From positions 310,001 to 374,000 of the forward strand of contig JADJAC010000011.1 of assembly GCA_016704425.1 (NCBI GenBank): a DNA stretch of 64,000 nt, written 5' to 3'. This document shows positions 49,083 through 59,332 of the stretch, in pieces. Both the position numbers and the translations under genes were made by a program. The notes under the pieces were generated by a model, which saw only the letters and a list, made by a program, of their open reading frames with translations, made no database searches and was not told the DNA's origin. The stretch comes from Sphingomonadales bacterium (GTDB lineage: Bacteria > Pseudomonadota > Alphaproteobacteria > Sphingomonadales > Sphingomonadaceae). Every line of letters starts with the position of its first letter. The stretch's first letter is position 1.

Positions 49083-51593
49083 ATGTCATCCCGTTTCAAC
49101 CCATTCAAGGCTGATCCGCACTGGCAGAAGGTGTGGGAGGAAAGCCGCATTTTTGTCGCGCCTGCCAAGTCCGACAAACCCAAGGCCTATGTCCTGGAAA
49201 TGTTTCCCTATCCTTCGGGGCGCATCCACATGGGGCACGTTCGCAACTATACGATGGGCGATGTCCTGGCGCGCTACAAGGCGATGACAGGTCACGCTGT
49301 CCTCCACCCAATGGGTTGGGATGCGTTCGGAATGCCGGCAGAAAATGCTGCGATGGAAAAGAAGGTCCACCCCGGTGGCTGGACGCGCGACAATATCGCC
49401 GCGATGAAGGCGCAGCTGAAGCGCCTTGGCCTCGCCATCGACTGGACGCGGGAACTCGCCACCTGCGAGCCGGACTATTATGGACATGAGCAGGCATTGT
49501 TCCTTGATCTACTGAAGGCGGGCCTCGTCTACCGCAAGGAAAGTTCGGTCAACTGGGATCCGGTCGACATGACCGTGCTTGCAAACGAGCAGGTGATCGA
49601 CGGCCGCGGCTGGCGTTCGGGTGCGCTGGTCGAGAAGAAGAAGCTCAATCAGTGGTTCCTGAAGATCACCCAGTTTGCAGACGATCTGCTTGAAGGGCTG
49701 GCGACGCTTGACCAATGGCCCGACAAGGTTCGCTTGATGCAGGAAAACTGGATCGGCAAGTCAAAGGGCCTGCGTTGCACCTTCAATCTCGTCGATTCGC
49801 CGGAAGGGATCGATGTTTTTACCACCCGGCCCGACACGATGTTCGGGGCGAGTTTTGTTGCGATTGCGGCGGATCATCCGCTGGCGACCGAACTTGCGGC
49901 CAGCGCTCCGGCGCTGCAGGCGTTCATAGAGGAGTGCCGCAAGGGGGGCACGACTGCTGCCGATATCGAGACGGCAGAAAAGAAGGGCTTCAACACTGGT
50001 CTCTCGGTCGAGCATCCGCTCGATCCTCATTGGCACATGCCGGTCTATGTCGCGAATTTTGTCCTGATGGACTACGGCACCGGCGCAGTTTTCGGCTGCC
50101 CGGCGCATGATCAGCGCGATCTCGACTTCGCACGGAAATATGGTCTTGGCGTCACGCGCGTTGTTGCCGAAGGTGATATTGAAGACCCGGATTTTGAGGG
50201 GGACACGGCCTATACCGGTCCGGGACGGATCGTGAATTCGCACTTCCTCAACGGCATGAGCATCGACGACGCCAAGGCAGCAGTCATCGCTCGCGCTGAG
50301 CATGAAGGCTGGGGAGAAGGACAGACCCAATATCGCCTGCGCGATTGGGGCGTGTCACGTCAACGCTATTGGGGTACGCCGATCCCGATCATTCATTGCG
50401 AATTCTGCGGGGCACTGCCTGTGCCGCGTGCGCAATTGCCCGTGGTGCTGCCCGAGGATGTAAGTTTCGACATTCCCGGAAACCCGCTCGACCGCCACCC
50501 GACCTGGAAGAATGTGCCGTGCCCGAACTGCAACGAGCCGGCGCGGCGCGAGACGGACACACTCGATACATTTGTCGACTCCAGCTGGTATTTCATCCGC
50601 TTTGCGAGCCAACCCAAGGACAAGCCGTTCGACCGGGCCGAAGCGGAACAATGGCTGCCGGTCGGCCAGTATATCGGCGGGGTCGAGCATGCGATCCTCC
50701 ATCTCCTCTATGCCCGTTTCTGGACTCGCGCGCTTCGGCACATGGGGCAGCTCGACATCGCCGAACCGTTCAAGGGGCTGTTCACGCAGGGGATGGTCAC
50801 GCACGAGACATACAAGGCGCCCGACGGCAGCTGGCTTTCGCCCGGCGAAGTCACCCAGGTTGGGGGCGACATCGTCACGCTTGATGGCCAGCCGGTCACG
50901 CTTGGCCGCATCGAGAAAATGTCCAAATCCAAAAAGAATGTCGTCGATCCGGATCCGATGTTCGATCAATATGGCGCGGATGCCGTGCGCTGGTTCATGC
51001 TGTCCGACAGCCCGCCCGAGCGCGATCTCGAATGGTCGGAAGCCGGGATTGAAGGAACGTGGCGCTTCGTCAATCGCATCTGGAGGTTGTTTGATGGGCT
51101 GGATGTCGCTGCGACCGGCGACGATCCTACCCTTGCCAAACTCCTCCACCGCGCCATTGCGGGTGTTGGTGCGGACATCGAGGCGCTGACCTTCAACAAG
51201 GCCGTCGCCAAGGTTCATGAACTGGTCAACGCCATTGAAAAGGCCGAGCCGAGCGCGACGCGCTCTGAGGCGGTGCTGACGCTTGCGCGCCTTGTTTCGC
51301 CGATGCTTCCCCATTTGGCGGAGGAAGGCTGGACGCGGATGGGCGGGACCGGGCTGGTTGCGGCGGAGCCTTGGCCTAGCCATGATCCGGCGCTGCTCTT
51401 TGATGATGAAGTGACGATCGCGATTCAGATCAACGGCAAGTTGCGCGATACGCTGACGCTTCCCAAGGCGGCGGATAAGGCGGCCCTTGAGGCTGCTGCG
51501 CTTGCCAGCGAGAAGGTGGTCCGCGCGCTGGATGGGGCGACACCCAAAAAGGTCATTGTTGTTCCCGGCCGTCTCGTTAACATCGTCGCATGA
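49083..51593 (+). CDS. leuS: Leucyl-tRNA synthetase
   Basis: An 836-residue class I synthetase. The HIGH motif is in YPSGRIHMGHVRNYTMGDVL, the KMSKS loop in KMSKSKKNVVDP. The editing domain (CP1) lies between, with TTRPDTMFGASFVAIAADHP. Zinc-like cysteines occur in CEFCGALPVP and CPNCNEPARR. It is intact and of normal length. It overlaps lptE by four bases. Confidence 0.98.
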   Translation: MSSRFNPFKADPHWQKVWEESRIFVAPAKSDKPKAYVLEMFPYPSGRIHMGHVRNYTMGDVLARYKAMTGHAVLHPMGWDAFGMPAENAAMEKKVHPGGWTRDNIAAMKAQLKRLGLAIDWTRELATCEPDYYGHEQALFLDLLKAGLVYRKESSVNWDPVDMTVLANEQVIDGRGWRSGALVEKKKLNQWFLKITQFADDLLEGLATLDQWPDKVRLMQENWIGKSKGLRCTFNLVDSPEGIDVFTTRPDTMFGASFVAIAADHPLATELAASAPALQAFIEECRKGGTTAADIETAEKKGFNTGLSVEHPLDPHWHMPVYVANFVLMDYGTGAVFGCPAHDQRDLDFARKYGLGVTRVVAEGDIEDPDFEGDTAYTGPGRIVNSHFLNGMSIDDAKAAVIARAEHEGWGEGQTQYRLRDWGVSRQRYWGTPIPIIHCEFCGALPVPRAQLPVVLPEDVSFDIPGNPLDRHPTWKNVPCPNCNEPARRETDTLDTFVDSSWYFIRFASQPKDKPFDRAEAEQWLPVGQYIGGVEHAILHLLYARFWTRALRHMGQLDIAEPFKGLFTQGMVTHETYKAPDGSWLSPGEVTQVGGDIVTLDGQPVTLGRIEKMSKSKKNVVDPDPMFDQYGADAVRWFMLSDSPPERDLEWSEAGIEGTWRFVNRIWRLFDGLDVAATGDDPTLAKLLHRAIAGVGADIEALTFNKAVAKVHELVNAIEKAEPSATRSEAVLTLARLVSPMLPHLAEEGWTRMGGTGLVAAEPWPSHDPALLFDDEVTIAIQINGKLRDTLTLPKAADKAALEAAALASEKVVRALDGATPKKVIVVPGRLVNIVA

Positions 51594-52087
51594 TGCGGAT
51601 CGTTGCCCTTGCCCTGATGTTGCTTGTTTCGGCTTGCGGTCTGCGCCCACTTTACAGCGGTGGTGGCGGCGGCAAGGTCAGCCAGGTGCTCCGTTCCGTC
51701 GATGTCGCGGCGATTGATGGCAAGGCGGGCTGGCTGATGCGCAATGCCCTGAATGACCGGCTTGGCCGCAATCCGTCGATACCGGCGCAATATCGGCTCG
51801 AGGTTGAGCTGGACGATCAGATTTCGGGATTCGGCGTCCGCCGCGACGATGCCGTGACCCGTGAACGCCGGACCCTGCGCGCGCGCTATCGGCTGGTCGA
51901 TGCGGCACAGGGTACGGTTGTGCTGGATGCCACGGCCGGCTCCGATGCCGGTATTGACGTCGTGAGTTCCGAATATGCAACGATTGCCGCGGAAAATACG
52001 GCCCTGGAACGGCTGTCTCAAATCCTCGCGGATCAGATTGTTGCGCGTGTCGCGCTCTTTGCCGAGCGCCAGACGCCAGACAAGTGA
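51590..52087 (+). CDS. lptE: LPS-assembly lipoprotein LptE
   Basis: A 165-residue lipoprotein with lipobox LLVSACGLRPLYSGG. LptE sits inside the LptD barrel and helps insert LPS in the outer membrane. GLRPLY after the cysteine is characteristic of alphaproteobacterial LptE. The leuS-lptE-holA order, with overlaps on both sides, is conserved in this class. Confidence 0.92.
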   Translation: MMRIVALALMLLVSACGLRPLYSGGGGGKVSQVLRSVDVAAIDGKAGWLMRNALNDRLGRNPSIPAQYRLEVELDDQISGFGVRRDDAVTRERRTLRARYRLVDAAQGTVVLDATAGSDAGIDVVSSEYATIAAENTALERLSQILADQIVARVALFAERQTPDK

Positions 52088-53109
52088 AGGCGAACCGCGC
52101 CGAAATTGAACGCGCGCTCGATGCCCCGCCGCCGCATATCCGGTTTTTCCTGCTCTATGGCCCGGATGAAGCGGAATCCCGCAGCCTCGCCCAGCGTTTC
52201 GAACGGGCCATGGGTCCAGAGGCGGACCGCATTGATCTGGATGGGGCGACGCTCAAATCCGACCCGGCCCGGCTTGCCGATGAGGCCGCGTCGATATCCC
52301 TGTTCGGGGGGAAGCGACACATTCGCTTGAATGTGGTTGGCGATGAATGCCTGTCCGCCATCGAAGGACTTCTGGCTGCAGAGGCTGCCGGAAATCCGGT
52401 GGTCATTCTGGCTGGCGCCCTGCGACCGACGTCCGCACTGCTCAAGCGCGCGCTGGCAGACCCGGCTGCCATGGCCTGTATCAGCTATGCACTTGATGCG
52501 GAAAAGGCAGCGCCTCTGGCGGCGGCAATGGCCCGCGAACTCGGTGTCCGGCTTGATATGGATGCCGCGCGCCAATTGGCCCAGGCTGCCGCCAATGATC
52601 GTGCCCTGATGGCGCGCGAAGTTGAAAAGCTTGCACTCTATCTCGATGCCGCGCCTGACCGGCCCGCAACAGCAGACATCGCTGCGCTTGATGCAATCGG
52701 GGCGGGCGAGGGCGAAGCGGAATTGTCGCGCCTTGTCGATGCCGTGCTGGGTGGCAGTCCGGGCGAAGCGGCGCGCGAAATTGCGCAATTGTCCGAACAG
52801 GGCGTCGCCGGGATTCCCGCGATCCGGGCACTGGCAAAGCGCGTGCAGCTTCTCGTGCGTCTGGCACGGCAAATGGGCGGCAGCGGCAATGCGCGCGCCG
52901 TGGTTGAAGCCCAAGGCAAGGCGATTTTCTGGAAGGAAAAGGGTGGCGTCGAGCGTCAGTTGAAGCGTTGGTCGCCTGAAAGGCTGGCAACATTGGCTGA
53001 CCGGCTGCTCGCGGCGGAACGGGCAATCAAGTCGCCTGCCTCGCCCGGCGATATCATGGCCGATGCCGAAATGATCACGATTGCCCGCGCCGCGCAAAGA
53101 GCGCGATAG
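52084..53109 (+). CDS. holA: DNA polymerase III delta subunit
   Basis: A 341-residue protein from the GTG at 52084, overlapping the lptE stop (GTGA). The start includes FFLLYGPDEAESRSLAQRF (a degenerate P-loop), then DPARLADEAASISLFGGKRHIRL, and the C-terminal third is the clamp-loader collar (AKRVQLLVRLARQMGGSGNARAVVE). Delta opens the beta clamp. The lengths and motifs are normal. Confidence 0.95.
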   Translation: MKANRAEIERALDAPPPHIRFFLLYGPDEAESRSLAQRFERAMGPEADRIDLDGATLKSDPARLADEAASISLFGGKRHIRLNVVGDECLSAIEGLLAAEAAGNPVVILAGALRPTSALLKRALADPAAMACISYALDAEKAAPLAAAMARELGVRLDMDAARQLAQAAANDRALMAREVEKLALYLDAAPDRPATADIAALDAIGAGEGEAELSRLVDAVLGGSPGEAAREIAQLSEQGVAGIPAIRALAKRVQLLVRLARQMGGSGNARAVVEAQGKAIFWKEKGGVERQLKRWSPERLATLADRLLAAERAIKSPASPGDIMADAEMITIARAAQRAR

Positions 53110-53249
53110 ACCGGTTTCATTGCTGCCGCGCCCGAGGCTGTTGGGCGGGATTGCTTTTGCTCCCCTCCCTTCTAAGCTGCCGTCAGGGAACAGGGGGAAA
53201 AGCGTTGGAGAATGGCCAACTGCCGGAAAGCGCCGTCTCGCGCTCGGCC

Positions 53250-54524
53250 ATGTCAAAAGTATTCTGGCGCATTCTGCCGTTGATCGCCCTGGCCTATCTC
53301 TTTGCCTATATGGACCGGGTCAATGTCAGCTTTGCTGCGGCGCAGATGAACGACGACCTTAAGTTCAGCGCAACCATCTACGGGCTTGGCGGCGGCCTGT
53401 TCTTTTTGGGCTATGCCCTGTTCGAGATCCCGTCCAACCTCATGCTCGTCCGGTTCGGCGCGCGGCAATGGGTCGCACGGATCATGATCACCTGGGGCCT
53501 GCTCTCGGCCGGCATGATGTTTGTGCAGACTCCGATGCAATTCTATGTCGTGAGATTCCTGCTTGGTGTGGCCGAGGCGGGATTCTATCCGGGCGTGATC
53601 TATTATTTTTCGTCCTGGTTCCCGCCTTGTCATCGCGGTCGCGCGGTGAGCCGCTTCTATGTGGCCAGCCCGCTTTCGTCAGTCGTCATGGGTGGAATCT
53701 CGGGCTAGCTGCTTGGCCTTGACGGTCATGCCGACTTGCAGGGATGGCAATGGCTCTTTCTGGTTCAAGGATTGCCGGCGGCCCTCGTCGGGCTTCTGGT
53801 GCTGCGGTTCCTGCCCGATGCGCCGGGCACGGTGGATTGGCTCACGGCGCCTGAAAAGGCATGGATCCAGGATGAGCTGGCGCGTGAGCAGGCACGCATC
53901 GGCGCGCCGGTGCGACACAATGTGCTGGCTGCGTTCGCCAATCCGCGCGTGCTCCTGATTGGCGCCATCGGCTTCCTCCTGATTGGCGCAATAACGACGT
54001 TCATCCTCTCCGCCCCGATGATTCTTGCAGGCGCTACCGGCCTGGACCCAAAGCCGGTCGGATATGTGGTCAGCTTCGGTGGTCTGGTGGGGGCTGTCAT
54101 CATGTTGCTGGCCGGAAATTATGCTGACCGGCATGGCGATCGGTTTTTGAATTCCTTCTGGTTTACGGTTGTGCTGGCAGGGTCGTTTCTCGTGCTGAGC
54201 ATGCCATCAGTGCCCATGGCTGCGATCGTCGCCTATATGGCTTTTGCGGCCTCCTGCTTTGCCATCCCCATGCTGACGTCTTCCGGCTGGGCGGAAGTGC
54301 TTCATGTCCGCGAACTCGCCGTCGGTGCGGCGGCGATCAATACCATGTCGCAGATCGGCGCCTTCGTGACGCCCTATGCCTGGGGGGTGGCGAAGGATGC
54401 GACAGGAGGATTTCAGGCCGGGCTGTTCGGGCTCCTGGTGATGACGCTGATGCTGGGCGCGCTGACCCTTCTGCTCCGTCACCAGGTAAGGGGCAGATTG
54501 CCACATGTCGCGGTGACGGAGTGA
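53250..54524 (+). pseudogene. MFS transporter gene with an internal amber stop
   Basis: One continuous major-facilitator frame is broken by a single TAG at 53706-53708, in GGISG-stop-LLGLDGHADLQG; no frameshift is present. Before it are six helices' worth of sequence starting MSKVFWRILPLIALAYLFAYMDRVNVSFA, after it another six (IGAIGFLLIGAITTFIL, VGYVVSFGGLVGAVIML, LFGLLVMTLMLGALTLLL). It belongs to the anion:cation symporter group (tartrate/4-hydroxyphenylacetate-like). The remaining frame is undamaged, so the mutation must be recent, a sequencing error, or suppressed. Confidence 0.85.
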
Positions 54525-54649
54525 GTTCTGCCGCAGCGGCAGACAGGCTGGGCGCGCGATTACTCAGCTCTCAATGTGCATCGGAACATCGCGAAATCCA
54601 ACCGAAGTATTGCGGCGTTAGCCGAGCGGTCTGAAAGCGGAAGCTCCTG

Positions 54650-54799
54650 TCACTGGAGTTTCCGGCCGCCAATGAACTGGAAGAGGACCACAACGACGGC
54701 CACCACCAATAGAAGATGAATCAATCCACCGGCGATGTGAAATCCCAGAAATCCGACCAGCCACAGAATGATCAAAATGCTTGCTATGGTCCAAAGCAT
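54650..54799 (-). CDS. Lmo0937-type (DUF5670) small membrane protein
   Basis: A 49-residue protein with ATG at 54799 and AAGGAGA upstream. It is two helices: MLWTIASILIILWLVGFLGF, then LIHLLLVVAVVVVLFQFI, ending GGRKLQ. This is the lmo0937 family, often induced by stress, of unknown function. It stands alone in the minus direction between the MFS gene and smc. Confidence 0.88.
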   Translation of the reverse strand: MLWTIASILIILWLVGFLGFHIAGGLIHLLLVVAVVVVLFQFIGGRKLQ

Positions 54800-55152
54800 G
54801 AGGCGTCTCCTTCGTTCAGTTTAATTGAGGGCAACTGAGCCGCTCAATTTTTGCAGTAGTGAGCTTCAGCATGGGAGTACTCCGCGATCCCGCGCCCGGT
54901 ACCACGTTGGGCCTATCGAAGGTAAATGCGTTTCGTCGGCATTTGTTCCAGTTGATAGCGGACTTCGCTGAGAATTGTCGCTAGCCCCTAGTTTGACGAT
55001 CAACGCACAGAGTATTGCGCCGGGCAGTTCGGATTGAATCGGAAGATCGGGTCGCCCCAAGCGCTGCAGACGATTGCGCTCGTGATTGAGCCATTGGCCA
55101 CGCCGGAATGGCGTCGCTGCTATCGTCCGTCTTGCAGTTCCAAATCGCCACC
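54800..55152. other. Intergenic region before smc 3' end
   Basis: About 350 bp that holds the promoter of the small membrane protein at its left end. No gene, repeat or tRNA is apparent in the rest. Short frames here have no supporting features. Confidence 0.6.
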
Positions 55153-58100
55153 CTACTCGGCAGCCAGCAGTTCCTCAGCGCCGCCAAGGTCGACCGAAAC
55201 CAGACGGCTCACGCCCTTTTCGATCATGGTGACGCCAAACAGCCGGTGCATGCGACTCATGGTGACGGCGTTGTGCGTCACGATTAGGTAACGCGTGTCC
55301 GTCTCGCGTGTCATGGCGTCGAGCAGGTCGCAGAACCGCTCGATATTCGCATCGTCAAGCGGCGCATCGACTTCATCGAGGACGCAGATCGGCGCGGGGT
55401 TGGTGAGGAACAGTGCAAAGATCAATGCAACGGCCGTGAGCGCCTGTTCCCCGCCTGAAAGCAGGGTTAGTGATTGCAGCCGCTTGCCCGGTGGCTGGGC
55501 AAAGATCTCCAGCCCCGCTTCAAGCGGGTCATCGCTGTCAATGAGTGCAAGGTGCGCTTGCCCGCCGCTGAACAGCGTCTGGAAGAGTCTTTGGAAATGC
55601 TCGTTCACAGCCTCGAACGCCGAGAGCAATCGCGTCCGGCCTTCGCGGTTGAGGCTGCCGATCGATCCGCGCAGGCGGCTGATGGCTTCGGCGAGTTCGT
55701 CCCGTTCGGCAAGCGAAGTGGCACGGGCTTCCTCGATTTCCGCCAGTTCCGATTCGGCGACGAGGTTGACCGGGCCGAGCCGCTCGCGGTCTGCGGTCAG
55801 CCGCTCATGCCGTTCGGATTCGTCTCCGGCATCGCCAACGGCATCCCCGTCAAACCCGACCTTTTCAGGCAGCAGGGGGGGCGGGCATTCGAAGCGCTCG
55901 CCTGATACCCGGCCCATTTCGACCCGGCGCAACTCCTGATTCTCGGCCCGCGCGATCGCCCCGGCGCGCACTTCACGCGCGGCAGCAAGCGCTTCGCCAA
56001 GTTCGGCTGCTTTGGCTTCCTGCTGTCGCAGGTCAGCCTCTCCAGCACGTTCTGCCGCCGCCGCGTCTTCGGCAAGGATCGAAAGCCGGGCGCTTTCCGT
56101 TTCGAGACCAGCAATCCGCTCCGTCAGTTCAGCCGGTGCATCGACAAGCGCGTTTGCTTCCGCTTCGGCCGCCTTGGCGCGCTTTTCCATTTCCGCAATA
56201 CGTGCCGCGGCATCGCCAGCGCGCGTCTTCCAGCTTCGGGATTCTGCCTGTGCCGTTGCCAGACGCGACTGGTTGGCCGCAATGGCCTGATCGAGGCTGG
56301 CACTTTCAGCCTTGATCTGGGCGACAGCGGCGCGCGCGCCTTCGCTCGCGGCCTGCAACTGCGCCACGATCCGGCCCGTCGCAATGCCATCCGGCAAGGA
56401 TGCACGCGCTGCGTCCGCCTTGGCGCGATCATCATGCGCTTCGGACAATTCTGCGTCTACCCTCACCGCGCGCTCGGCGATTTCGGCCTTGCGGGAGGCA
56501 AAGCGCTCCAACGCCATGACGGCCTGGTCCTCATCCCTCTGTGCCGATCGTTGCGCTGCTTCTGCGCGCGCAAGATCGCCACGACAGGCTTCAGCTCGCG
56601 CCCGCGCTTCATCCGCTGCAGACAGGGCGGCATCAAGCGCGGCCTGGGCGGCGTCCACGTCAGCACGTGCAGGCGCGATGGCCGTTTCTATCTCGGCGAG
56701 CCGGTTGATCCGCTGCAGGCGTTCGGCAGCTGCCGCCCCGTCGCCAGTCGACACATAGCCGTCCCACCGCCGAAGTTGGCCGTCACGGGTCACGAGACGC
56801 TGACCAACGGCAAGCACCTGCCCTGTGTCGCTTTCTGCAACGCCAATCTGCGCCAGCCTTCGGGCGAGTTCGCCGGGCGCCTGAACATGATCGGCCAGGG
56901 ATTCAGTGCCCGATGGCAATGCAGGATCGCTCTCGAGAACAGCTGCACCGCCCCAGCCCCGGTCTCCGGATGACCCGATGTCAGCCTCAAGATCGTCGCC
57001 CAGCGCCGCGGCAAGCGCGCGCTCATAGCCTGCACCGGCGCGGACCTTGTCGAGCGCGCGGCTCGAGCCGGTGCGGTTTTCGACGGCCTTGATCAGGGCC
57101 TGTGCCTCGCGTTCGAGGGCGGCTAGCGTTGCCCGTGCTGCGGCGCCCGCGCTTTCCGCAGTTTCTCGCCGGGCAGCGGCCTCGCTCCGCAGGCTCTCGG
57201 CAAGCTCGATCGCCGTTGCCGCTGCCAGGGCATCGCCTTCGACGGACAGGCGCAGGGCCTGTGCAGCATCGCGCTGCGCAATGAGCGCTGCATCGCTCCC
57301 AAGTGCCGACAGCGCCTGGTCTATCTGTGCCTTGTCGCGCTCGCCCCGGTCGAGCCGGGCATTGGCAGCAGCCAGCGTGGCTTCAGCCACACGGGTTTCG
57401 GCCTGTTCGCGGGCCTGCGCGGCCAAGGCCTGAGCCAGTTCGATTTCCGCATCGCGGACGGTCGCCTCTGCCGAGGCAATCTTGCCGGCGTAGGCTGGAC
57501 GCTGTCCTTCAGCGGCCGCAATCTGGACTTCCAACGCCTTGGCTTCCGCTGCAAGGCGAGTCAGCGCTTCCGCCGCATCATGGGCGAGTTGTCCTTCGCG
57601 GTCACGATCGCTCACCAGCCGCTCGGTTTGCGCCGCCAGCTCGGCGATCCTCCGGTCGAGTGCAGCCCGTTCAGCGACCAGGGTTGCCAATCTGTGGCCC
57701 GCTTCTGTTGCGGCATCGCGCGCGGCAAGCGATGCACTGCGCAGTTCGGCAAGTTTTGTTACGGCCTGGGATTGCCAGGCTGCAGCAGCACGCTGGGCTT
57801 CGGTTGCTGACGCAACGGCTTCCTCCGCAATACGCGCTTCTTCCCGGGCCTTGTCAGCAGCGGCAGCAGCATCGCGCCAGCGCGCAAAGATCAGCCGTCC
57901 TTCCGCAACGCGAATTTCTTCGGAAAGCTTGCGGTAGCGCTCCGCGGCTCGCGCCTGACGCTTGAGTGCGGTTGCACGTAGCTCCATATCTGTCAGGACT
58001 TCGTCAAGGCGCGTCAGGTTCGTTTCGGTTGCCCGCAACTTCTGTTCGGCATCCTTGCGGCGGACGTGGAGCCCGGAAATGCCGGCAGCCTCTTCGAGCA

Positions 58101-58581
58101 TTGCGCGCCGTTCCGCAGGCTTTGCCGAAATGATCGAACCGATCCGCCCCTGACTGACCAGAGCCGGCGAATGTGCTCCCGTTGCAGCATCGGCGAAGAC
58201 AAGCGCGACATCCTTGGCGCGGACATCGCGTCCGTTGATCCGGTAGGCAGAGCCTGCTCCGCGTTCGATCCTGCGGACCACTTCGATGTCCCGGCCGAAT
58301 TCACTCGCATCGTTGGCGGCAGTTCCCTCGGCGAGGATCGAGACTTCGGCAAAGTCGCGTGAAGGCCGCAAGGTCGTTCCGGCGAAGATGACGTCGTCCA
58401 TCGCGCCGCCGCGAAGCGACTTCGCGCTGCCTTCCCCCATCACCCAGCGGATTGCTTCAAGCAGGTTCGATTTGCCGCACCCGTTGGGTCCGACAATGCC
58501 CGTCAGCCCGCGCTCGACCCGCAACTCTGCTGCGTCAACAAAGCTTTTGAAGCCAGAGAGTTTGAGCCGCTTTATCTGCAA
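55153..58581 (-). CDS. smc: Chromosome segregation ATPase SMC
   Basis: A 1142-residue SMC protein. The N-terminal head has GLTGIVGPNGCGKSNLLEAI; two long coiled-coil arms rich in A, E and R surround the hinge (near GYERALAAALGDDLEADIG); the C-terminal head has LLSGGEQALTAVALIFAL (signature) and VLDEVDAPLDDAN (Walker B). It forms the condensin ring that organises the chromosome. It is followed upstream in the same direction by DsbA-like genes, five bases from the first. Confidence 0.97.
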   Translation of the reverse strand: MQIKRLKLSGFKSFVDAAELRVERGLTGIVGPNGCGKSNLLEAIRWVMGEGSAKSLRGGAMDDVIFAGTTLRPSRDFAEVSILAEGTAANDASEFGRDIEVVRRIERGAGSAYRINGRDVRAKDVALVFADAATGAHSPALVSQGRIGSIISAKPAERRAMLEEAAGISGLHVRRKDAEQKLRATETNLTRLDEVLTDMELRATALKRQARAAERYRKLSEEIRVAEGRLIFARWRDAAAAADKAREEARIAEEAVASATEAQRAAAAWQSQAVTKLAELRSASLAARDAATEAGHRLATLVAERAALDRRIAELAAQTERLVSDRDREGQLAHDAAEALTRLAAEAKALEVQIAAAEGQRPAYAGKIASAEATVRDAEIELAQALAAQAREQAETRVAEATLAAANARLDRGERDKAQIDQALSALGSDAALIAQRDAAQALRLSVEGDALAAATAIELAESLRSEAAARRETAESAGAAARATLAALEREAQALIKAVENRTGSSRALDKVRAGAGYERALAAALGDDLEADIGSSGDRGWGGAAVLESDPALPSGTESLADHVQAPGELARRLAQIGVAESDTGQVLAVGQRLVTRDGQLRRWDGYVSTGDGAAAAERLQRINRLAEIETAIAPARADVDAAQAALDAALSAADEARARAEACRGDLARAEAAQRSAQRDEDQAVMALERFASRKAEIAERAVRVDAELSEAHDDRAKADAARASLPDGIATGRIVAQLQAASEGARAAVAQIKAESASLDQAIAANQSRLATAQAESRSWKTRAGDAAARIAEMEKRAKAAEAEANALVDAPAELTERIAGLETESARLSILAEDAAAAERAGEADLRQQEAKAAELGEALAAAREVRAGAIARAENQELRRVEMGRVSGERFECPPPLLPEKVGFDGDAVGDAGDESERHERLTADRERLGPVNLVAESELAEIEEARATSLAERDELAEAISRLRGSIGSLNREGRTRLLSAFEAVNEHFQRLFQTLFSGGQAHLALIDSDDPLEAGLEIFAQPPGKRLQSLTLLSGGEQALTAVALIFALFLTNPAPICVLDEVDAPLDDANIERFCDLLDAMTRETDTRYLIVTHNAVTMSRMHRLFGVTMIEKGVSRLVSVDLGGAEELLAAE

Positions 58582-58586
58582 GCGCG

Positions 58587-59312
58587 TCAGGCCCCCGCTT
58601 TGACAAGTTCGGGCGAAAGATCGGCCCAGGTCGTGACATTGGGAACAATCCGGCCATTGATGATGAAGGTCGGCGTGCCGCTGATCTTGTAGTCATCGGT
58701 TGCAACCTTCGCGATCTTTTCCAGCGTCTTGATGCCTTCGGCGTCTGCCAGGCATGCCTTGGCCTTTTCCGCCGGAATGCCGCGCTGCTGTACGAATTCG
58801 ACCAGACCGAGCTTGTCGGCCATTGAGGCTGCAACCTGGTTTGGCGTCATCGTTGCCCAGGCCTGCTGATCGGCGGCCGTGATTGTCGACGATTTCGACA
58901 GCCAATCATTCTGGGTCGCATACATCTGTTCGGCGATCGCGAAGAACGGACCGGCACCATTGCAACGCGCGAGCAGTGAGGCCGGCACGTCCTGCGGGTG
59001 GATGAGGAACGTGCGGAGTTCGTAGGAGACAGTCCCCTTCGCAATCAGCGCTTTCAAGCCTTCTGCAGAATCGAGAGAGAATTTCGCGCAATGCGGGCAG
59101 GACAGGGCGCCATATTCAAGCAGCTTCACGGGCGCGGCGGGGTTGCCCATAAGCATCCCGCCATCGGCTGTTACACTCGTGGTTTCGGTCCAGCTTGAGC
59201 CAGCAGGTGCCGCAACCGTCGGAGCTGACTGATTAGCCGGCGCATCAGCAGCCTTGTCGCAACCGGCCAACGCCAGAGTCGACACGACCGCCAGGATCAT
59301 CATAGTTTTCAT
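58587..59312 (-). CDS. DsbA-family thiol oxidoreductase, lipoprotein form
   Basis: A 241-residue protein from the ATG at 59312 (GGAG upstream). It has a lipoprotein signal (LALAGC), then the thioredoxin fold with MGNPAAPVKLLEYGALSCPHC, active site CPHC, and FIINGRIVPNVTTW with the cis-proline loop (GTPTF) just before. It should oxidise or isomerise disulfides at the inner-membrane face of the periplasm. It is the second of two tandem DsbA-like genes; the first ends 21 bp before. Confidence 0.9.
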   Translation of the reverse strand: MKTMMILAVVSTLALAGCDKAADAPANQSAPTVAAPAGSSWTETTSVTADGGMLMGNPAAPVKLLEYGALSCPHCAKFSLDSAEGLKALIAKGTVSYELRTFLIHPQDVPASLLARCNGAGPFFAIAEQMYATQNDWLSKSSTITAADQQAWATMTPNQVAASMADKLGLVEFVQQRGIPAEKAKACLADAEGIKTLEKIAKVATDDYKISGTPTFIINGRIVPNVTTWADLSPELVKAGA

Positions 59313-59332
59313 CGCAAACTCCATCTTCACGC

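Noticed and set aside
54612..54672. tRNA-like sequence with GCCGAGCGGTCTGAAAGC and a CTGTCAC loop
   Set aside because: No T-arm consensus and no proper anticodon stem; part of it is the coding end of the 49-residue membrane protein.
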